Shown here piece after piece: positions 1-8,281 of a stretch of 51,240 nt of DNA. This DNA is from Bacillota bacterium (GTDB lineage: Bacteria; Bacillota; Sulfobacillia; JAJZYS01; JAJYTV01). Position numbers and translations under genes: made by a program. Position 1 is the stretch's first letter. Every line of letters begins with the position of its first letter. Where the stretch lies: the NCBI GenBank assembly GCA_021793215.1, contig JAJYTE010000017.1, positions 1 to 51,240 of the forward strand, given 5' to 3'. The notes under the pieces are model-generated. The model ran no database searches and had not been told where the DNA came from. It saw only the letters and a program-made list of their open reading frames with translations.

Positions 1-207
1 CAGGATGCGGCAGCGCATCGGCTGCTCCGCGCGAACGCGCGGCAGGTACTTACGGGCGATCTGCTCCGGCGTCGGCGCAGCCCCATGCGCGTACCACGTC
101 AGGGCGGGCTGCGCGCTCAGCCAGGATAGAAGGAGGTCGAGATCCTCGGCGCGCAGCGGCCGGAAGGAGAGCACGGGCCTGTCCCCCCACGTCGCCTCTC
201 CGCGCAC
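1..207 (-). CDS. AAC(6')-like GNAT acetyltransferase, truncated by the window edge
   Basis: Sixty-nine N-terminal codons are visible; the rest lies beyond base 1. The GTG start at 207-205 follows an AGGAGG ribosome binding site with 7 bases of spacing. The reading frame gives FRPLRAEDLDLLLSWL and then PTPEQIARKYLPR, which matches the opening of aminoglycoside 6'-N-acetyltransferases: a beta strand FRPL, a helix ending in WL, then PT...YLP. Family members transfer acetyl from acetyl-CoA to an amine. The acetyl-CoA loop is not in the window, so substrate and activity cannot be judged. It is divergent from the J-domain gene at 295. Confidence 0.72.
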   Translation of the reverse strand, partial: MRGEATWGDRPVLSFRPLRAEDLDLLLSWLSAQPALTWYAHGAAPTPEQIARKYLPRVRAEQPMRCRIL

Positions 208-294
208 CCCATCCCCTCCTCTCCAGCCGCGACCTGCGAAGGTGGTGCACCTAGAGCGCGCGAAGTGAGTCTCATCAGGCTGCAGGCGCGAAGG

Positions 295-612
295 ATGATG
301 CAGATGCCGGATCCCTACCGCATGCTCCGCGTGCGCCGCGGGGCCACGGATGAGCAGATACGTTCGGCCTACCGGCAGCGGGCGAAATCGCTGCACCCGG
401 ACCGGTTCCCACCGGAGCGGCGGACGGAGGCCACGAGGCGCTTCCAGGAACTGCAGGAGGCCTACGCCACGCTTTGCAACCCGCGGCTGCGCCTCGCGTA
501 CGACGCGTCCCATCCCGCGGCTCCCCGCCTGGCCTGGCGCCGGCCGCGCCGCCGCGAGCTGGAGGCGGTCGAAGACTTCTTCGTCAACCTCTTGCGCGGC
601 ATGATGCGCTGA
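295..612 (+). CDS. Small J-domain (DnaJ-like) protein
   Basis: About 105 residues. A J domain runs from DPYRMLRVRRGATDEQIRSAYR through the diagnostic HPD motif (in LHPDRFP) to NPRLRLAYD. There is no G/F region, zinc-finger domain or C-terminal substrate domain, so this is a stand-alone J protein that would stimulate the ATPase of an Hsp70 partner rather than a full DnaJ. The start is uncertain: in-frame starts are GTG 265, ATG 295, ATG 298 and ATG 304, and the purine-rich GAAGG at 290-294 best serves ATG 304. The gene is isolated between oppositely oriented neighbours. Confidence 0.8.
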   Translation: MMQMPDPYRMLRVRRGATDEQIRSAYRQRAKSLHPDRFPPERRTEATRRFQELQEAYATLCNPRLRLAYDASHPAAPRLAWRRPRRRELEAVEDFFVNLLRGMMR

Positions 613-624
613 TCCTGCGCAGCG

Positions 625-1461
625 TCAGAAGTCACGGCGGCGCAGGCTCCAGACAGCGGCTCCCGCCACCCCGGCGACCCAGAGCGCACACCAGATGTAG
701 AAGGCTGTGGGCTCTGGGGACGCGGCGACGAAGGGGTCCGCCCCGACGATCCCCTTGAGGTGTAGGATCGCCACCACCGAAGGCGGCTCAAGGTAGTACT
801 CCGCCGCCTGCCAGAGCCCGTTGGTGGGCACAGCGAGCTGCGAGACCGCACCGGCGACCTGCAGCGTCGAATTGTGCAGCGCGACGCCGAGCGCACCCCC
901 GACACCGGCCATCCAGGCCAGGAAGAAGAGCGCGACGCTGAGGATCGCGGCGGTGATGCTCGATAGCCGCGTGCTCAGCCAAAGCCCCAGCGTCATGAGC
1001 ACGAGCGCCTGGGCGCCGAGCGCAGCCAGCGCCGCGAGCGGATCGGGCGGAACGAACCCGGCCGACCAGAACGCGACGAGGAGTTCGAGCGCGCCGGACA
1101 GCAGGGAGAAGCACGCAACGAGCGCCGCGAGTCCGAGCCACTTGCCGAGGACGTAGCCGCTGCGCGTCAGCGGCCGCGCGAGCAGCGAGATAGCCACCCC
1201 GGACTCGAGTTCCGGGGAGATGGCGGAGGCCGACAGGAAACTCGCCGTGAGCGCGAGCATGCCGGAGAAGACCAGCATGACGAATACGAGCTGCTCCGAC
1301 GCGTACAGCCGCGCCTCACCGGCCGGGCCGTAGGAGTGGACGAGCGCGTGGAAGGCCCAGCCGCTCAGCGCGATGAACGCGAGGACGGCGATCGCCAGGG
1401 TGAGTGTCGCCCGGCGACGCAGCATCTCGCGCAGCGTGAGCCCAGCGATCGCGCGCATCAT
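625..1461 (-). CDS. ABC-2 type exporter permease
   Basis: About 278 residues with six hydrophobic segments, including TLTLAIAVLAFIALSGWAF and LVFVMLVFSGMLALTASF. The loop ISPELESGVAISLLARPLTRSGYVLGKW is typical of ABC-2 permeases (long periplasmic loop after helix 1; 'E..SG....LL..P..R' motif). The first ATG (1461) overlaps the stop of the ATPase gene by 4 bases (ATGA), and the GGGAGG inside that gene also fits the ATG at 1458. Translationally coupled to the ATPase, it should form the membrane half of an exporter. The substrate is unknown. Confidence 0.88.
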   Translation of the reverse strand: MMRAIAGLTLREMLRRRATLTLAIAVLAFIALSGWAFHALVHSYGPAGEARLYASEQLVFVMLVFSGMLALTASFLSASAISPELESGVAISLLARPLTRSGYVLGKWLGLAALVACFSLLSGALELLVAFWSAGFVPPDPLAALAALGAQALVLMTLGLWLSTRLSSITAAILSVALFFLAWMAGVGGALGVALHNSTLQVAGAVSQLAVPTNGLWQAAEYYLEPPSVVAILHLKGIVGADPFVAASPEPTAFYIWCALWVAGVAGAAVWSLRRRDF

Positions 1462-2387
1462 CTCCCTCCCATCAGCCCGAGGAAGTGCTCCTCGAGGCTC
1501 GGGCGACGACTTTCCACCGCGTAGACCTGCGCGCCGCGCGCGACGAGCTCCGCGACGAGCGCCGGGATGTCCTGGCGGCGGATCCCGTCCACCTGCAGCT
1601 CGGTCCCGCGCAGGAAGATCTCTCCGAACCGCTCGAGGCCCTGCAGCGTCCCGGACGTCACCCCATCGGCCTCGATGCGCACGCCGGTCGAAGAGAGCAG
1701 CACGTCCAGGCTGCCCTGCGCCACGACCCGCCCTGCGCGCAGGATGGCGACATGGTCGCAAACCTGTTCGACCTCGCCGAGCAGGTGGGAGTTGAGGAAC
1801 ACCGTGACGCCGCGCGACTTGAGGTCGTGGATGATCTCCCGGACGTCGTGGCGCCCGGTCGGGTCGAGCGCGGAGGTTGGCTCGTCCAGCACGACGAGTT
1901 CCGGCGCGCCGAGCAGCGCGACGGCGAGGCCGAGGCGCTGCTGCATGCCCTTTGAGAAGGTCCCGACGCGGTCCCGAGCCCGCCCGGCGAGCCCGACGAC
2001 CTCGAGGACGGCCTGGGCTTCGCCGCGCCGTGCGGCGGACGGCCGCGCCGCAAGCGCGCCGTGCGCGAGCAGCACCTCCTCGGCCGTCAGCCAGTCCTGG
2101 TAGCGGAACAGTTCCGGCAGGTAGCCAACGCGCCGACGCACGGCGACGTCGCCCAAGGGCTCGCCGAGCACGAGGCCCTCACCTGCGGTCGGACGCGCCA
2201 GACCGAGCAGCAGCTTCACGGCCGTCGTCTTGCCCGCGCCGTTCGGTCCGAGAAAGCCGAAGACCTGACCACGCGGAACGGTCATCGTAAGGTCCGAGAG
2301 CGCAGCCTTGCCCCCGTACTCCTTGGACAGTTGCTCTGTGAGGATCGCGGGCTCCGCCCTACGCGCCGCTCCGATCGTCCCAGGCAT
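1458..2387 (-). CDS. ABC transporter ATP-binding protein (exporter type)
   Basis: 309 residues. Walker A is GPNGAGKTT (near residue 48), the signature is FSKGMQQR, Walker B is LVVLDEPTSALD, and the H-loop histidine is in NSHLL. The C-terminal 80 residues resemble the regulatory tail of multidrug/bacteriocin-type ABC-2 ATPases. The ATG at 2387 follows a G-run (AAGGGGGG). Only 18 bases separate the hairpin at 2406-2432 from the start, too few for a promoter. The gene is therefore probably transcribed from further upstream, through the hairpin, with the sigma/anti-sigma genes. Confidence 0.93.
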   Translation of the reverse strand: MPGTIGAARRAEPAILTEQLSKEYGGKAALSDLTMTVPRGQVFGFLGPNGAGKTTAVKLLLGLARPTAGEGLVLGEPLGDVAVRRRVGYLPELFRYQDWLTAEEVLLAHGALAARPSAARRGEAQAVLEVVGLAGRARDRVGTFSKGMQQRLGLAVALLGAPELVVLDEPTSALDPTGRHDVREIIHDLKSRGVTVFLNSHLLGEVEQVCDHVAILRAGRVVAQGSLDVLLSSTGVRIEADGVTSGTLQGLERFGEIFLRGTELQVDGIRRQDIPALVAELVARGAQVYAVESRRPSLEEHFLGLMGGR

Positions 2388-2405
2388 CCTGTCCCCCCTT
2401 GCGCG

Positions 2406-2432
2406 CGGGCCCGGTCCGCTGGACCGGGCCCG
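2406..2432 (-). terminator. Perfect 12-bp GC hairpin, attenuator-like
   Basis: CGGGCCCGGTCC, loop GCT, then GGACCGGGCCCG form a perfect stem downstream of the secreted-protein gene on the minus strand. No U-tract follows on that strand; TCTCGTTT follows on the plus strand. It may lower, rather than stop, transcription into the ABC exporter genes. Confidence 0.45.
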
Positions 2433-2471
2433 TCTCGTTTCCGCCTGATTCGCCGCAGGGCTGCCGCGTTC

Positions 2472-3476
2472 CTAGTTCTGCGGTGCGGTCAGCTGCATCG
2501 CGAGCTTGTTGCCGCTGCATGCGGGCACAGCGCGCGATGCCTGGAGCGCGAACCCGGTCCAGTCGTAGGTCACGTCGACGGCCGGCAGCGATGGGGCGTA
2601 CATCGGATCGTTCGGTCCGTAGCAGGCGAACTGCAGCGTGACGCTGCCGCGGGACGATGAGACGATCTTGACCTGCGAGGACTCTTCGCCGAGGTTCGGG
2701 AGGGTCGCGAGGCGGTCGCTGCCTATGAGCGTTGCATCGTCCCACAGCAGCACGTACTGGCCGTAGCCGTCGGCAGACGGCGAGCGCACGACCGGCACCG
2801 CGTCCAGCGTTCCGCCCTGGCCGTCCGGGACGGAAACGATCTTCCCGTTCAGCGCGAGGTGCAGACCGGTCTGTCCCTCGGTCGCGCTGGCGAGTACCGA
2901 GAGCACGTTCGCGCGCGTCAGCTCTCTGCCGTCGGTCCTGGGCAGCGTCATGGCGAGCCCGTTCCCGGCGGAGAGCGAGACCGCTTGCGAGGCGACCAGT
3001 CGGCTGCCGTCCCAGCGGTAGGTGACCTGCTCGGGCGGGAGCGATGGGGCGACCATCGGGTCGCTCGGGCGGTAGCGCGCGAACTGCACGGTGATCGCGT
3101 CGGTCGCTGAACGCACGATGCCGGCGCTGATCGCTTCAGCGCCCAGCTGCGGCAGCTTCGCCAGCCGGTCGCTGCCGAGGAACGTCTTGTCGTGCCAGAA
3201 GAGCACGTACTGACCCAGGCCGTCGGCCGTCGGGAAGCGGACGGCCAGCACGGCGGTCAGCGTCCCGCCGCGGCCGTCCGGCACGGTCACGATCTTGCCG
3301 TCGAGCGCGAGGTGCTCGCCGCTCGTACCGACCTCGCTCGCCGCGTGCAGCACGGTCAGCACCTCGGACCGGGTCAGTCCCTGGTAGCCGGCGGCCTCGG
3401 CGGCCGGCGCGGCGAACCAGGGCATCAGAAGCAGGGTGGCGGCGGCAAGCGACGCGGGGAAGGACCGTAACTTCAA
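2472..3476 (-). CDS. Secreted protein with two tandem LppP/LprE-like domains
   Basis: 334 residues from a TTG start at 3476. The GGGAGG at 3485-3490 sits 7 bases upstream of it but would overlap the longer GTG start at 3485. A Sec signal peptide (KLRSF, a hydrophobic core, then APAAEAA) precedes two homologous copies at roughly residues 33-180 and 185-330. Each copy contains 'LALxGKIVxVPDGxGGTL', 'GQYVLxWxD', a GSDRLAxLP segment and 'YxxxDPMxAPSLPxxxVTYxW'. The last pattern resembles the LppP/LprE lipoprotein family of Actinobacteria, though there is no lipobox cysteine. It lies 37 bases after the anti-sigma gene, so it is probably in the same operon and could be an envelope-stress effector. 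Confidence 0.75.
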   Translation of the reverse strand: MKLRSFPASLAAATLLLMPWFAAPAAEAAGYQGLTRSEVLTVLHAASEVGTSGEHLALDGKIVTVPDGRGGTLTAVLAVRFPTADGLGQYVLFWHDKTFLGSDRLAKLPQLGAEAISAGIVRSATDAITVQFARYRPSDPMVAPSLPPEQVTYRWDGSRLVASQAVSLSAGNGLAMTLPRTDGRELTRANVLSVLASATEGQTGLHLALNGKIVSVPDGQGGTLDAVPVVRSPSADGYGQYVLLWDDATLIGSDRLATLPNLGEESSQVKIVSSSRGSVTLQFACYGPNDPMYAPSLPAVDVTYDWTGFALQASRAVPACSGNKLAMQLTAPQN

Positions 3477-3513
3477 ACGGGGCACCTCCCGAGCCTCATG
3501 GCGGATCCGCGGA

Positions 3514-4617
3514 TCACTTCAGACCCTGCGCCACCTGCAGGATCTGGGACTGCGGCAGGCTGCCGACGACGGCGTAGACCATGCCGTCCTTCTGCCAGAC
3601 GACGCCGCTGCCGACGCCCGTCTGGTCGCCGATGGCGACCCCCTGCACGCCCTGCACCGCGACGGTCTGCGAGAGCGCCTGCCCGATCGGGATGGGGATC
3701 GGCAAGGTGCTCTCCGGCGCGCCGATCGCCTTGATCGCCGCCGCGAGCTGCGGCGGGAACCCGGGTGTCGAGAGGAAGTAGCTTTCCATCTCCGCAAGCG
3801 TTGCGCCGGTCGAGTAGACCTTCGGAGCCGGCGCCTGCGCGATCAGCAGGTCCGGCAGCTGCGCCGAGGCGCCCGAGAGCGACCCGAGCGAACCGCCATA
3901 CACCGAGACGACCGCCGGTCCCGTCGTGACGGAGATCGTGCTGCCGTCGATCGCCGCCGGCAGCGGCGGCATCTTCTGGTGCGCCTGGGCCGCGTACGCC
4001 GCGATCTTCGACGAGCTGAGCGTCAGCGACTCGGTGTGGCTCGGAAGCACGCCGAACACCGGCGCGTCGGCGCTTGACGGCACGCCGGGTCCGGCGACCG
4101 CCACGTGGTAGCCCGCCGCCGTCTGCGCCGCGGCGCGGTCGGCCACGGGCGAGAGCCGCAGGTTCGTGACGCCCTGCAGCCGGCCGAAGGCCCGCAGCTG
4201 GCTGAGGCTGGATGCGAACTCGGACGGACCGATCGGGATTGCGGTGAACGACTTCGGCTGGAAGATCAGCAGCAGGCCCTTCGCGTAGCTGCCGATCGGC
4301 GTGAACGCCACGGCCAGCACAAGGGCCGCTGCCGCCGAGAACCCGGCGATCCTCCAGTAGGGCGGGCGCGCTGCCCGCCGCAGCCGGCGCACCGGCGACG
4401 GGCGGAGTTCAAGGGCGCGCAGCCGCTCGCGCGCAGCGACGGCGTCGCCAGGCTCGCGCTCGCTGAACCGCCCCGCGATGGCCATAGAGTCGTCACGCAT
4501 CGCCGCGACGAGGTCGCCGCAGCGCGTGCACCCCTCCACATGGCGCCGCACCGACGATGCCACCGCCCACTCCTCATCTACGAGCCGGCGCAGATCACCG
4601 TCCCTGGGATGACGCAT
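3514..4617 (-). CDS. Zinc-finger anti-sigma factor with extracytoplasmic domain
   Basis: 367 residues. The N-terminus carries a ZAS-type zinc motif, HVEGCTRC (H-x3-C-x2-C), typical of anti-sigma factors that hold a cognate ECF sigma factor. A single transmembrane helix lies around residues 95-120 (IAGFSAAAALVLAVAFTPIG). A long extracytoplasmic part ends in a DUF4367-like sensor region (GVWQKDGMVYAVVG-type ending). The ATG at 4617 follows AAGGAG with 7-base spacing and overlaps the sigma gene by 23 bases, implying coupled, near-stoichiometric synthesis. By family knowledge, it would release the sigma factor when the sensor domain detects envelope change. Confidence 0.87.
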   Translation of the reverse strand: MRHPRDGDLRRLVDEEWAVASSVRRHVEGCTRCGDLVAAMRDDSMAIAGRFSEREPGDAVAARERLRALELRPSPVRRLRRAARPPYWRIAGFSAAAALVLAVAFTPIGSYAKGLLLIFQPKSFTAIPIGPSEFASSLSQLRAFGRLQGVTNLRLSPVADRAAAQTAAGYHVAVAGPGVPSSADAPVFGVLPSHTESLTLSSSKIAAYAAQAHQKMPPLPAAIDGSTISVTTGPAVVSVYGGSLGSLSGASAQLPDLLIAQAPAPKVYSTGATLAEMESYFLSTPGFPPQLAAAIKAIGAPESTLPIPIPIGQALSQTVAVQGVQGVAIGDQTGVGSGVVWQKDGMVYAVVGSLPQSQILQVAQGLK

Positions 4618-5119
4618 GCTCAAGCTCCTTTCGCAGCGCGAGTTCCGCCCGGCGCAGCCGGGTGCCGACCTGATCCGCAGGCAAGCCAAGCGCCTGGGCA
4701 ACCTCCTGGTAGCGCAGTCCCGCGTAGCGCATTGCGAGGATCGCGGCGCTCTGCGGGCGAAGTCGCGAGAGCGCCGCCCGAAGTTCGTCGCGGGCCTCGC
4801 GCTCCACGAGCTCGGCGGCAGGGTCCCCCGGCGCAGGCGCCGGTGCCGTCGCCGCGTCGCGTCGCTCCCGGCGGTCTCTGCGCTGCTCGGCGCGCAGCGC
4901 GTTCAGCGCGAGGTGGGTCGCCGCGGCGTAGAGCCACGGGCCCGGGCGGTCCGGCAGCTGGTCGCCGAAGCGCCGGTGGAAGGCGAGGAACGCTTCCTGC
5001 GCCGCGTCCTCGGCCATGGCGCCCGGGCCGAGCACGCGCTGGGCGATCCGAACCACCTTCGGCCACTGCGCGAGGAACAGCGCATCGAAATCCGCCCCCG
5101 GATCCGCCGTGCGCGTCAT
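4595..5119 (-). CDS. ECF RNA polymerase sigma factor
   Basis: 174 residues, the usual ECF size. Region 2 is FDALFLAQWPKVVRIAQRVLG with the EDAAQEAFLAFHRR core-binding helix. Region 4 is LRPQSAAILAMRYAGLRYQEVAQALGLPADQVGTRLRRA, a clear helix-turn-helix for the -35 element. I chose ATG 5119 because GGAGG lies 5 bases upstream; the alternative GTG at 5125 would overlap that site. First gene of a probable five-gene operon (sigma, anti-sigma, secreted protein, ABC ATPase, permease). Autoregulation is likely by analogy, but I could not define its promoter. Confidence 0.92.
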   Translation of the reverse strand: MTRTADPGADFDALFLAQWPKVVRIAQRVLGPGAMAEDAAQEAFLAFHRRFGDQLPDRPGPWLYAAATHLALNALRAEQRRDRRERRDAATAPAPAPGDPAAELVEREARDELRAALSRLRPQSAAILAMRYAGLRYQEVAQALGLPADQVGTRLRRAELALRKELEHASSQGR

Positions 5120-5260
5120 GGCCACCTCCGCCCCCGCCTCCCTTCAACACGTCAGCACCGCCGAGCGGCCGCATGTGACAAAGGTCCTGCGAACCGGCGA
5201 GCCGAGGGACGCAGGGTCCGCTACGTTTGGCGCGAAACAAGCTTCGGGAGGTTAGTCCAC

Positions 5261-6424
5261 GTGTCGGAAGAAGAGCATTCGGCGACGCGGTTCGTCCATC
5301 CCGGCACCGAGCGGGATCCGGCGACCGGCGCGGTCATCCCGGCCCTGTACCGCAGCGTCAGTTTCCACCACCGGGATCCCGAGACGCCGCTGCGCTACGA
5401 CTACTCGCGCTCGGGCAACCCGACGCGCGAAGCCCTCGAGCGCGCCGTCGCGCTGCTCGAAGGCGGCGAGCGCGCGTTCGCGTTCGCCTCCGGAAACGCC
5501 GCGCTCGCCTCTGCCTTCCTGATGTTCCAGACCGGCGACCACCTGATCGTGACCCGCGACTGCCAGGGCGGGACGCAGCGCATGCTGCGCGCCGTGTTCG
5601 CCCGCTTCGGACTCTCGGTGAGCTACGTCGACACCGACGACCTCGCCGCCCTCGACGCGGCGCTGCGCCCTGAGACGCGTGCGGTGCTCGTCGAGAACTA
5701 CTCGAACCCGTTCCTGCGCGTCACCGACATCCCGTCCGTCGCCGCCTGGGGGCACCAGCACGGGCTCATGCTGCTCGTGGACAACACCTTCCTCACGCCC
5801 TACCTGCAGGCACCGCTCGCCCTCGGCGCCGACGTCGTCCTGCACAGCGCAACGAAGATGATCTCGGGACATGGCGACGTGACGGCGGGCCTCGCAGCCG
5901 TGCGCGGGGAGGAACTCGCGCAGCGACTCTACACGGTGCTGAACGCGGCCGGGGCCATCCTCTCGCCGGACGAGAGCTACCTCGTCCTGCGCGGGCTGCG
6001 GACGCTGCCGGTCCGGATGGAGCGCGCGATGGCGACGGCGGGAGAGCTCGCGCGCTTCCTTGGGGCGCAGCCGGAAGTTGCTTCGGTCTACTACCCGGGC
6101 CTCGCCGACGACCCCGGCCACGCGGTCGCGGCCCGCACCTCGCGCGGCTTCGGCAACATGGTCACCGTGCGCCTCTCGCGCGAGGACCTCGTGGCGCCCT
6201 TCGCCCGCGCACTCCGCTTCATCGAGGTGGGCGCCGGCTTCGGGGGCACGTCGACGAGCATCTCACTGCCGCCGCTGCACTGCCACGCCGCGCTGACGTC
6301 CGAGGAGCGCGCGGAGCGAAGCATCACGCTCGACATCCTGCGCTTCTCCATCGGTCTCGAGGACGCCACGGACATCGAGGAGGACATTCGGCAGGCACTC
6401 GACCACGCGCTCGCAGAGCGCTAG
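5261..6424 (+). CDS. mccB: Trans-sulfuration PLP enzyme, probably MccB-like cystathionine/homocysteine gamma-lyase
   Basis: 387 residues of the Cys/Met-metabolism PLP family. The PLP lysine is in HSATKMISGHGDVTAG; YSRSGNPTR binds phosphate of the partner subunit; FASGNAAL and VDNTFLTPYLQ are family blocks. GTG 5261 follows GGGAGG with 9-base spacing. The family also contains cystathionine gamma-synthase and beta-lyase, which sequence alone separates poorly. The adjoining MccA-like gene favours a reverse transsulfuration role: cleaving cystathionine to cysteine, 2-oxobutyrate and ammonia. Its stop overlaps the stop of that gene by 4 bases, so their 3' ends are antisense. Confidence 0.85.
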   Translation: MSEEEHSATRFVHPGTERDPATGAVIPALYRSVSFHHRDPETPLRYDYSRSGNPTREALERAVALLEGGERAFAFASGNAALASAFLMFQTGDHLIVTRDCQGGTQRMLRAVFARFGLSVSYVDTDDLAALDAALRPETRAVLVENYSNPFLRVTDIPSVAAWGHQHGLMLLVDNTFLTPYLQAPLALGADVVLHSATKMISGHGDVTAGLAAVRGEELAQRLYTVLNAAGAILSPDESYLVLRGLRTLPVRMERAMATAGELARFLGAQPEVASVYYPGLADDPGHAVAARTSRGFGNMVTVRLSREDLVAPFARALRFIEVGAGFGGTSTSISLPPLHCHAALTSEERAERSITLDILRFSIGLEDATDIEEDIRQALDHALAER

Positions 6425-7329
6425 TCGTAGATGCCCTTCGTGAGGTAGCGGTCGGAGCCGTCCGGGAAGATCGTCGCGATGTTTGCGCGCCCCATCGCCT
6501 TCGCCGTGCGCAATGCCGCGACGTAGGCGGAGCCGGAGGAGCCGCCCGCGAGCACCCCGAACTCCCGCGCCAGGTCCTTCGCGGCCTGGAACGACTCGTC
6601 GTCCGGGATCGTCTCGACGCGGTCGACGAGCGACATGTCGAGCGTCTTGGGGATGAACTCGTTGCCGATCCCTTCGACGCGGTGCTGGCCGGCAGGTCCG
6701 CCGGCGAAGACGGAGCCCTCTGGCTCGACGAGCACGATGCGCACCTTCGGGTTCTGCTCGCGCAGGTATCGCGCGACGCCGGTAAGCGTTCCGCCGCTAC
6801 CGCCGCCCGCGACCAGGGCGTCGATGCGGCCGTCGAGCTGCTCGTAGAGTTCCGGCCCCGTGCTGAGGTAGTGCGCCTCGGGGTTCTCCGGGTTCGCGAA
6901 CTGCTGCGGTACGAAGCCGCCGGTCTCCTTCGCGATGCGGTGGGCCTCCTCGATCGCCTGCGTCATGCCGCCGCTGCGCGGCGTCGAGACGATCTCGGCG
7001 CCGAGTGCGCGCATGATCCCCTGCTTCTCCTGCGAGAAATGCTCCGGCACGACGAAGATGACGCGCAGCCCGCGGCCGATCGCGGCCAGCGCAAGGCCGA
7101 TGCCGGTGTTGCCGGCCGTCGGCTCGATGACCGTGCCGCCGGGCCTCAGCGACCCGTCGCGCAGTGCGGCCTCGATCATGTGGCGCCCCAGGCGGTCCTT
7201 GATGCTGCCCCCGGGGTTCATGTACTCCAGCTTGGCGAATAGGCGCACGCCGCTTGGCAGCGCGTGGGGATGGAGTTCCAGCACGGGAGTCTGGCCGATC
7301 AGGTCGAGGATGCTCTGCGCGACCTGCAC
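6421..7329 (-). CDS. mccA: MccA-type cystathionine beta-synthase / cysteine synthase family
   Basis: 302 residues of the fold-type II PLP family. The PLP lysine is in NPGGSIKDRLG, the substrate loop is PTAGNTGIGLAL and the phosphate loop is GGGSGGTLTG. Segments SGVRLFAKLEYMNPGG, VEGIGNEFIPKTLD and the C-terminal DRYLTKGIYD follow Bacillus MccA and cystathionine beta-synthase more closely than CysK. The expected reaction is O-acetylserine plus homocysteine to cystathionine. GTG 7329 is preferred: GGAGG lies 10 bases upstream and the start MQVAQSILDLIGQTP matches the family. An ATG at 7350 has no ribosome binding site. Convergent with the MccB-like gene. Confidence 0.88.
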   Translation of the reverse strand: MQVAQSILDLIGQTPVLELHPHALPSGVRLFAKLEYMNPGGSIKDRLGRHMIEAALRDGSLRPGGTVIEPTAGNTGIGLALAAIGRGLRVIFVVPEHFSQEKQGIMRALGAEIVSTPRSGGMTQAIEEAHRIAKETGGFVPQQFANPENPEAHYLSTGPELYEQLDGRIDALVAGGGSGGTLTGVARYLREQNPKVRIVLVEPEGSVFAGGPAGQHRVEGIGNEFIPKTLDMSLVDRVETIPDDESFQAAKDLAREFGVLAGGSSGSAYVAALRTAKAMGRANIATIFPDGSDRYLTKGIYD

Positions 7330-7491
7330 GAAGAAGACACCTCCGCTCATCGTTGCACCGCGGGCTTGTCCCACCCGATGGCGCGCAAACCCAACGTCTA
7401 TGATAGCCTTGCTGGTGGGAGGTGGCGACAGCCAGGAGGCCGAAGCCGCCCAGCCGAAGGTCTCGAATGCCACCGCCAAAGGAGTCCTCAC

Positions 7492-8160
7492 ATGCGGATC
7501 ACATGGTACGGGCAGTCTGCCTTCCACCTCGAGACCGCGGAAGGCAGCGCGTTCATCGACCCGTTCGGCGTGTTCCAGAAGGACGCCCGCCCCTCGATGC
7601 AGTTCGACTACCCGGCGATCCCACGCCTCGCAGTCGATCTCCTCCTGATCACCCACGAGCACTTCGACCACAACGGCAAGGAGGCGCTCGAAGAACCGAA
7701 GGCCCTCGTGCGGTCGACGGCGGGACGCTTCAAGACGCCGCTCGGCGAGGTTACGGCCGTCGCGTCGGAGCACGACCCGGTGGCGGGCACGCAGAGGGGC
7801 CCGAACAGCATCTTCGTCTTCACGCTTGGCGGCCTGCGCGTCTGCCACCTCGGCGACTTCGGCCAGTCCGGGCTCCGCCCGGAGCAGCGCGACGCGATCG
7901 GCGAGGTCGACCTGCTCTTCGTGCCGGTCGGTGGCGGGCCCACGATCGGCGCAGCGGGTGCCCACGAGGTCGCGCGGGCACTCTCCGCCAAGGTCTTGGT
8001 GCCGATGCACTACCGCACACCTGCGGTCAACTTCCTCGAGACGGCCGATGCGTTCCTCGCCTCGTGTGCGAACACCGTCCACGTGGCAGCCGCCTTCGAC
8101 ACCAAAGATCTGCCGTCCTCCCGCCCGATCTGCGCGGTGCCGGCCGTCCCCGTCGGGTAG
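7492..8160 (+). CDS. MBL-fold metal-dependent hydrolase (UlaG/UPF0173 type)
   Basis: 222 residues. The metal-binding HxHxDH motif is THEHFDHNG (near residue 59), with further ligands in HLGDFG and PMHYRT. The compact size and the start MRITWYGQSAF place it in the COG2220 group of MBL hydrolases, whose substrates are mostly unknown. ATG 7492 follows AAAGGAG with 7-base spacing. A possible -10 (TATGAT, 7399-7404) lies upstream without a good -35. It opens a plus-strand run with MarR, a Kelch lipoprotein and an ABC exporter. Confidence 0.88.
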   Translation: MRITWYGQSAFHLETAEGSAFIDPFGVFQKDARPSMQFDYPAIPRLAVDLLLITHEHFDHNGKEALEEPKALVRSTAGRFKTPLGEVTAVASEHDPVAGTQRGPNSIFVFTLGGLRVCHLGDFGQSGLRPEQRDAIGEVDLLFVPVGGGPTIGAAGAHEVARALSAKVLVPMHYRTPAVNFLETADAFLASCANTVHVAAAFDTKDLPSSRPICAVPAVPVG

Positions 8161-8281
8161 AGAGGCGCGAGTCGAGGCGGCATCACCGCCCTCGGAACCA
8201 GGGTCACCACAGGCGCGCGAGGGTTCTGGCGGCGGCCGCCAACATCGCCGCGTCGACGAAGGCGAGGAGGTCCACGGCGTC

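Noticed and set aside
5126-5180. TGTCACA on the minus strand upstream of the sigma gene as an ECF promoter -35
   Set aside because: The nearest CGTC/CGTG-like -10 is about 22 bases away, too far for an ECF promoter.
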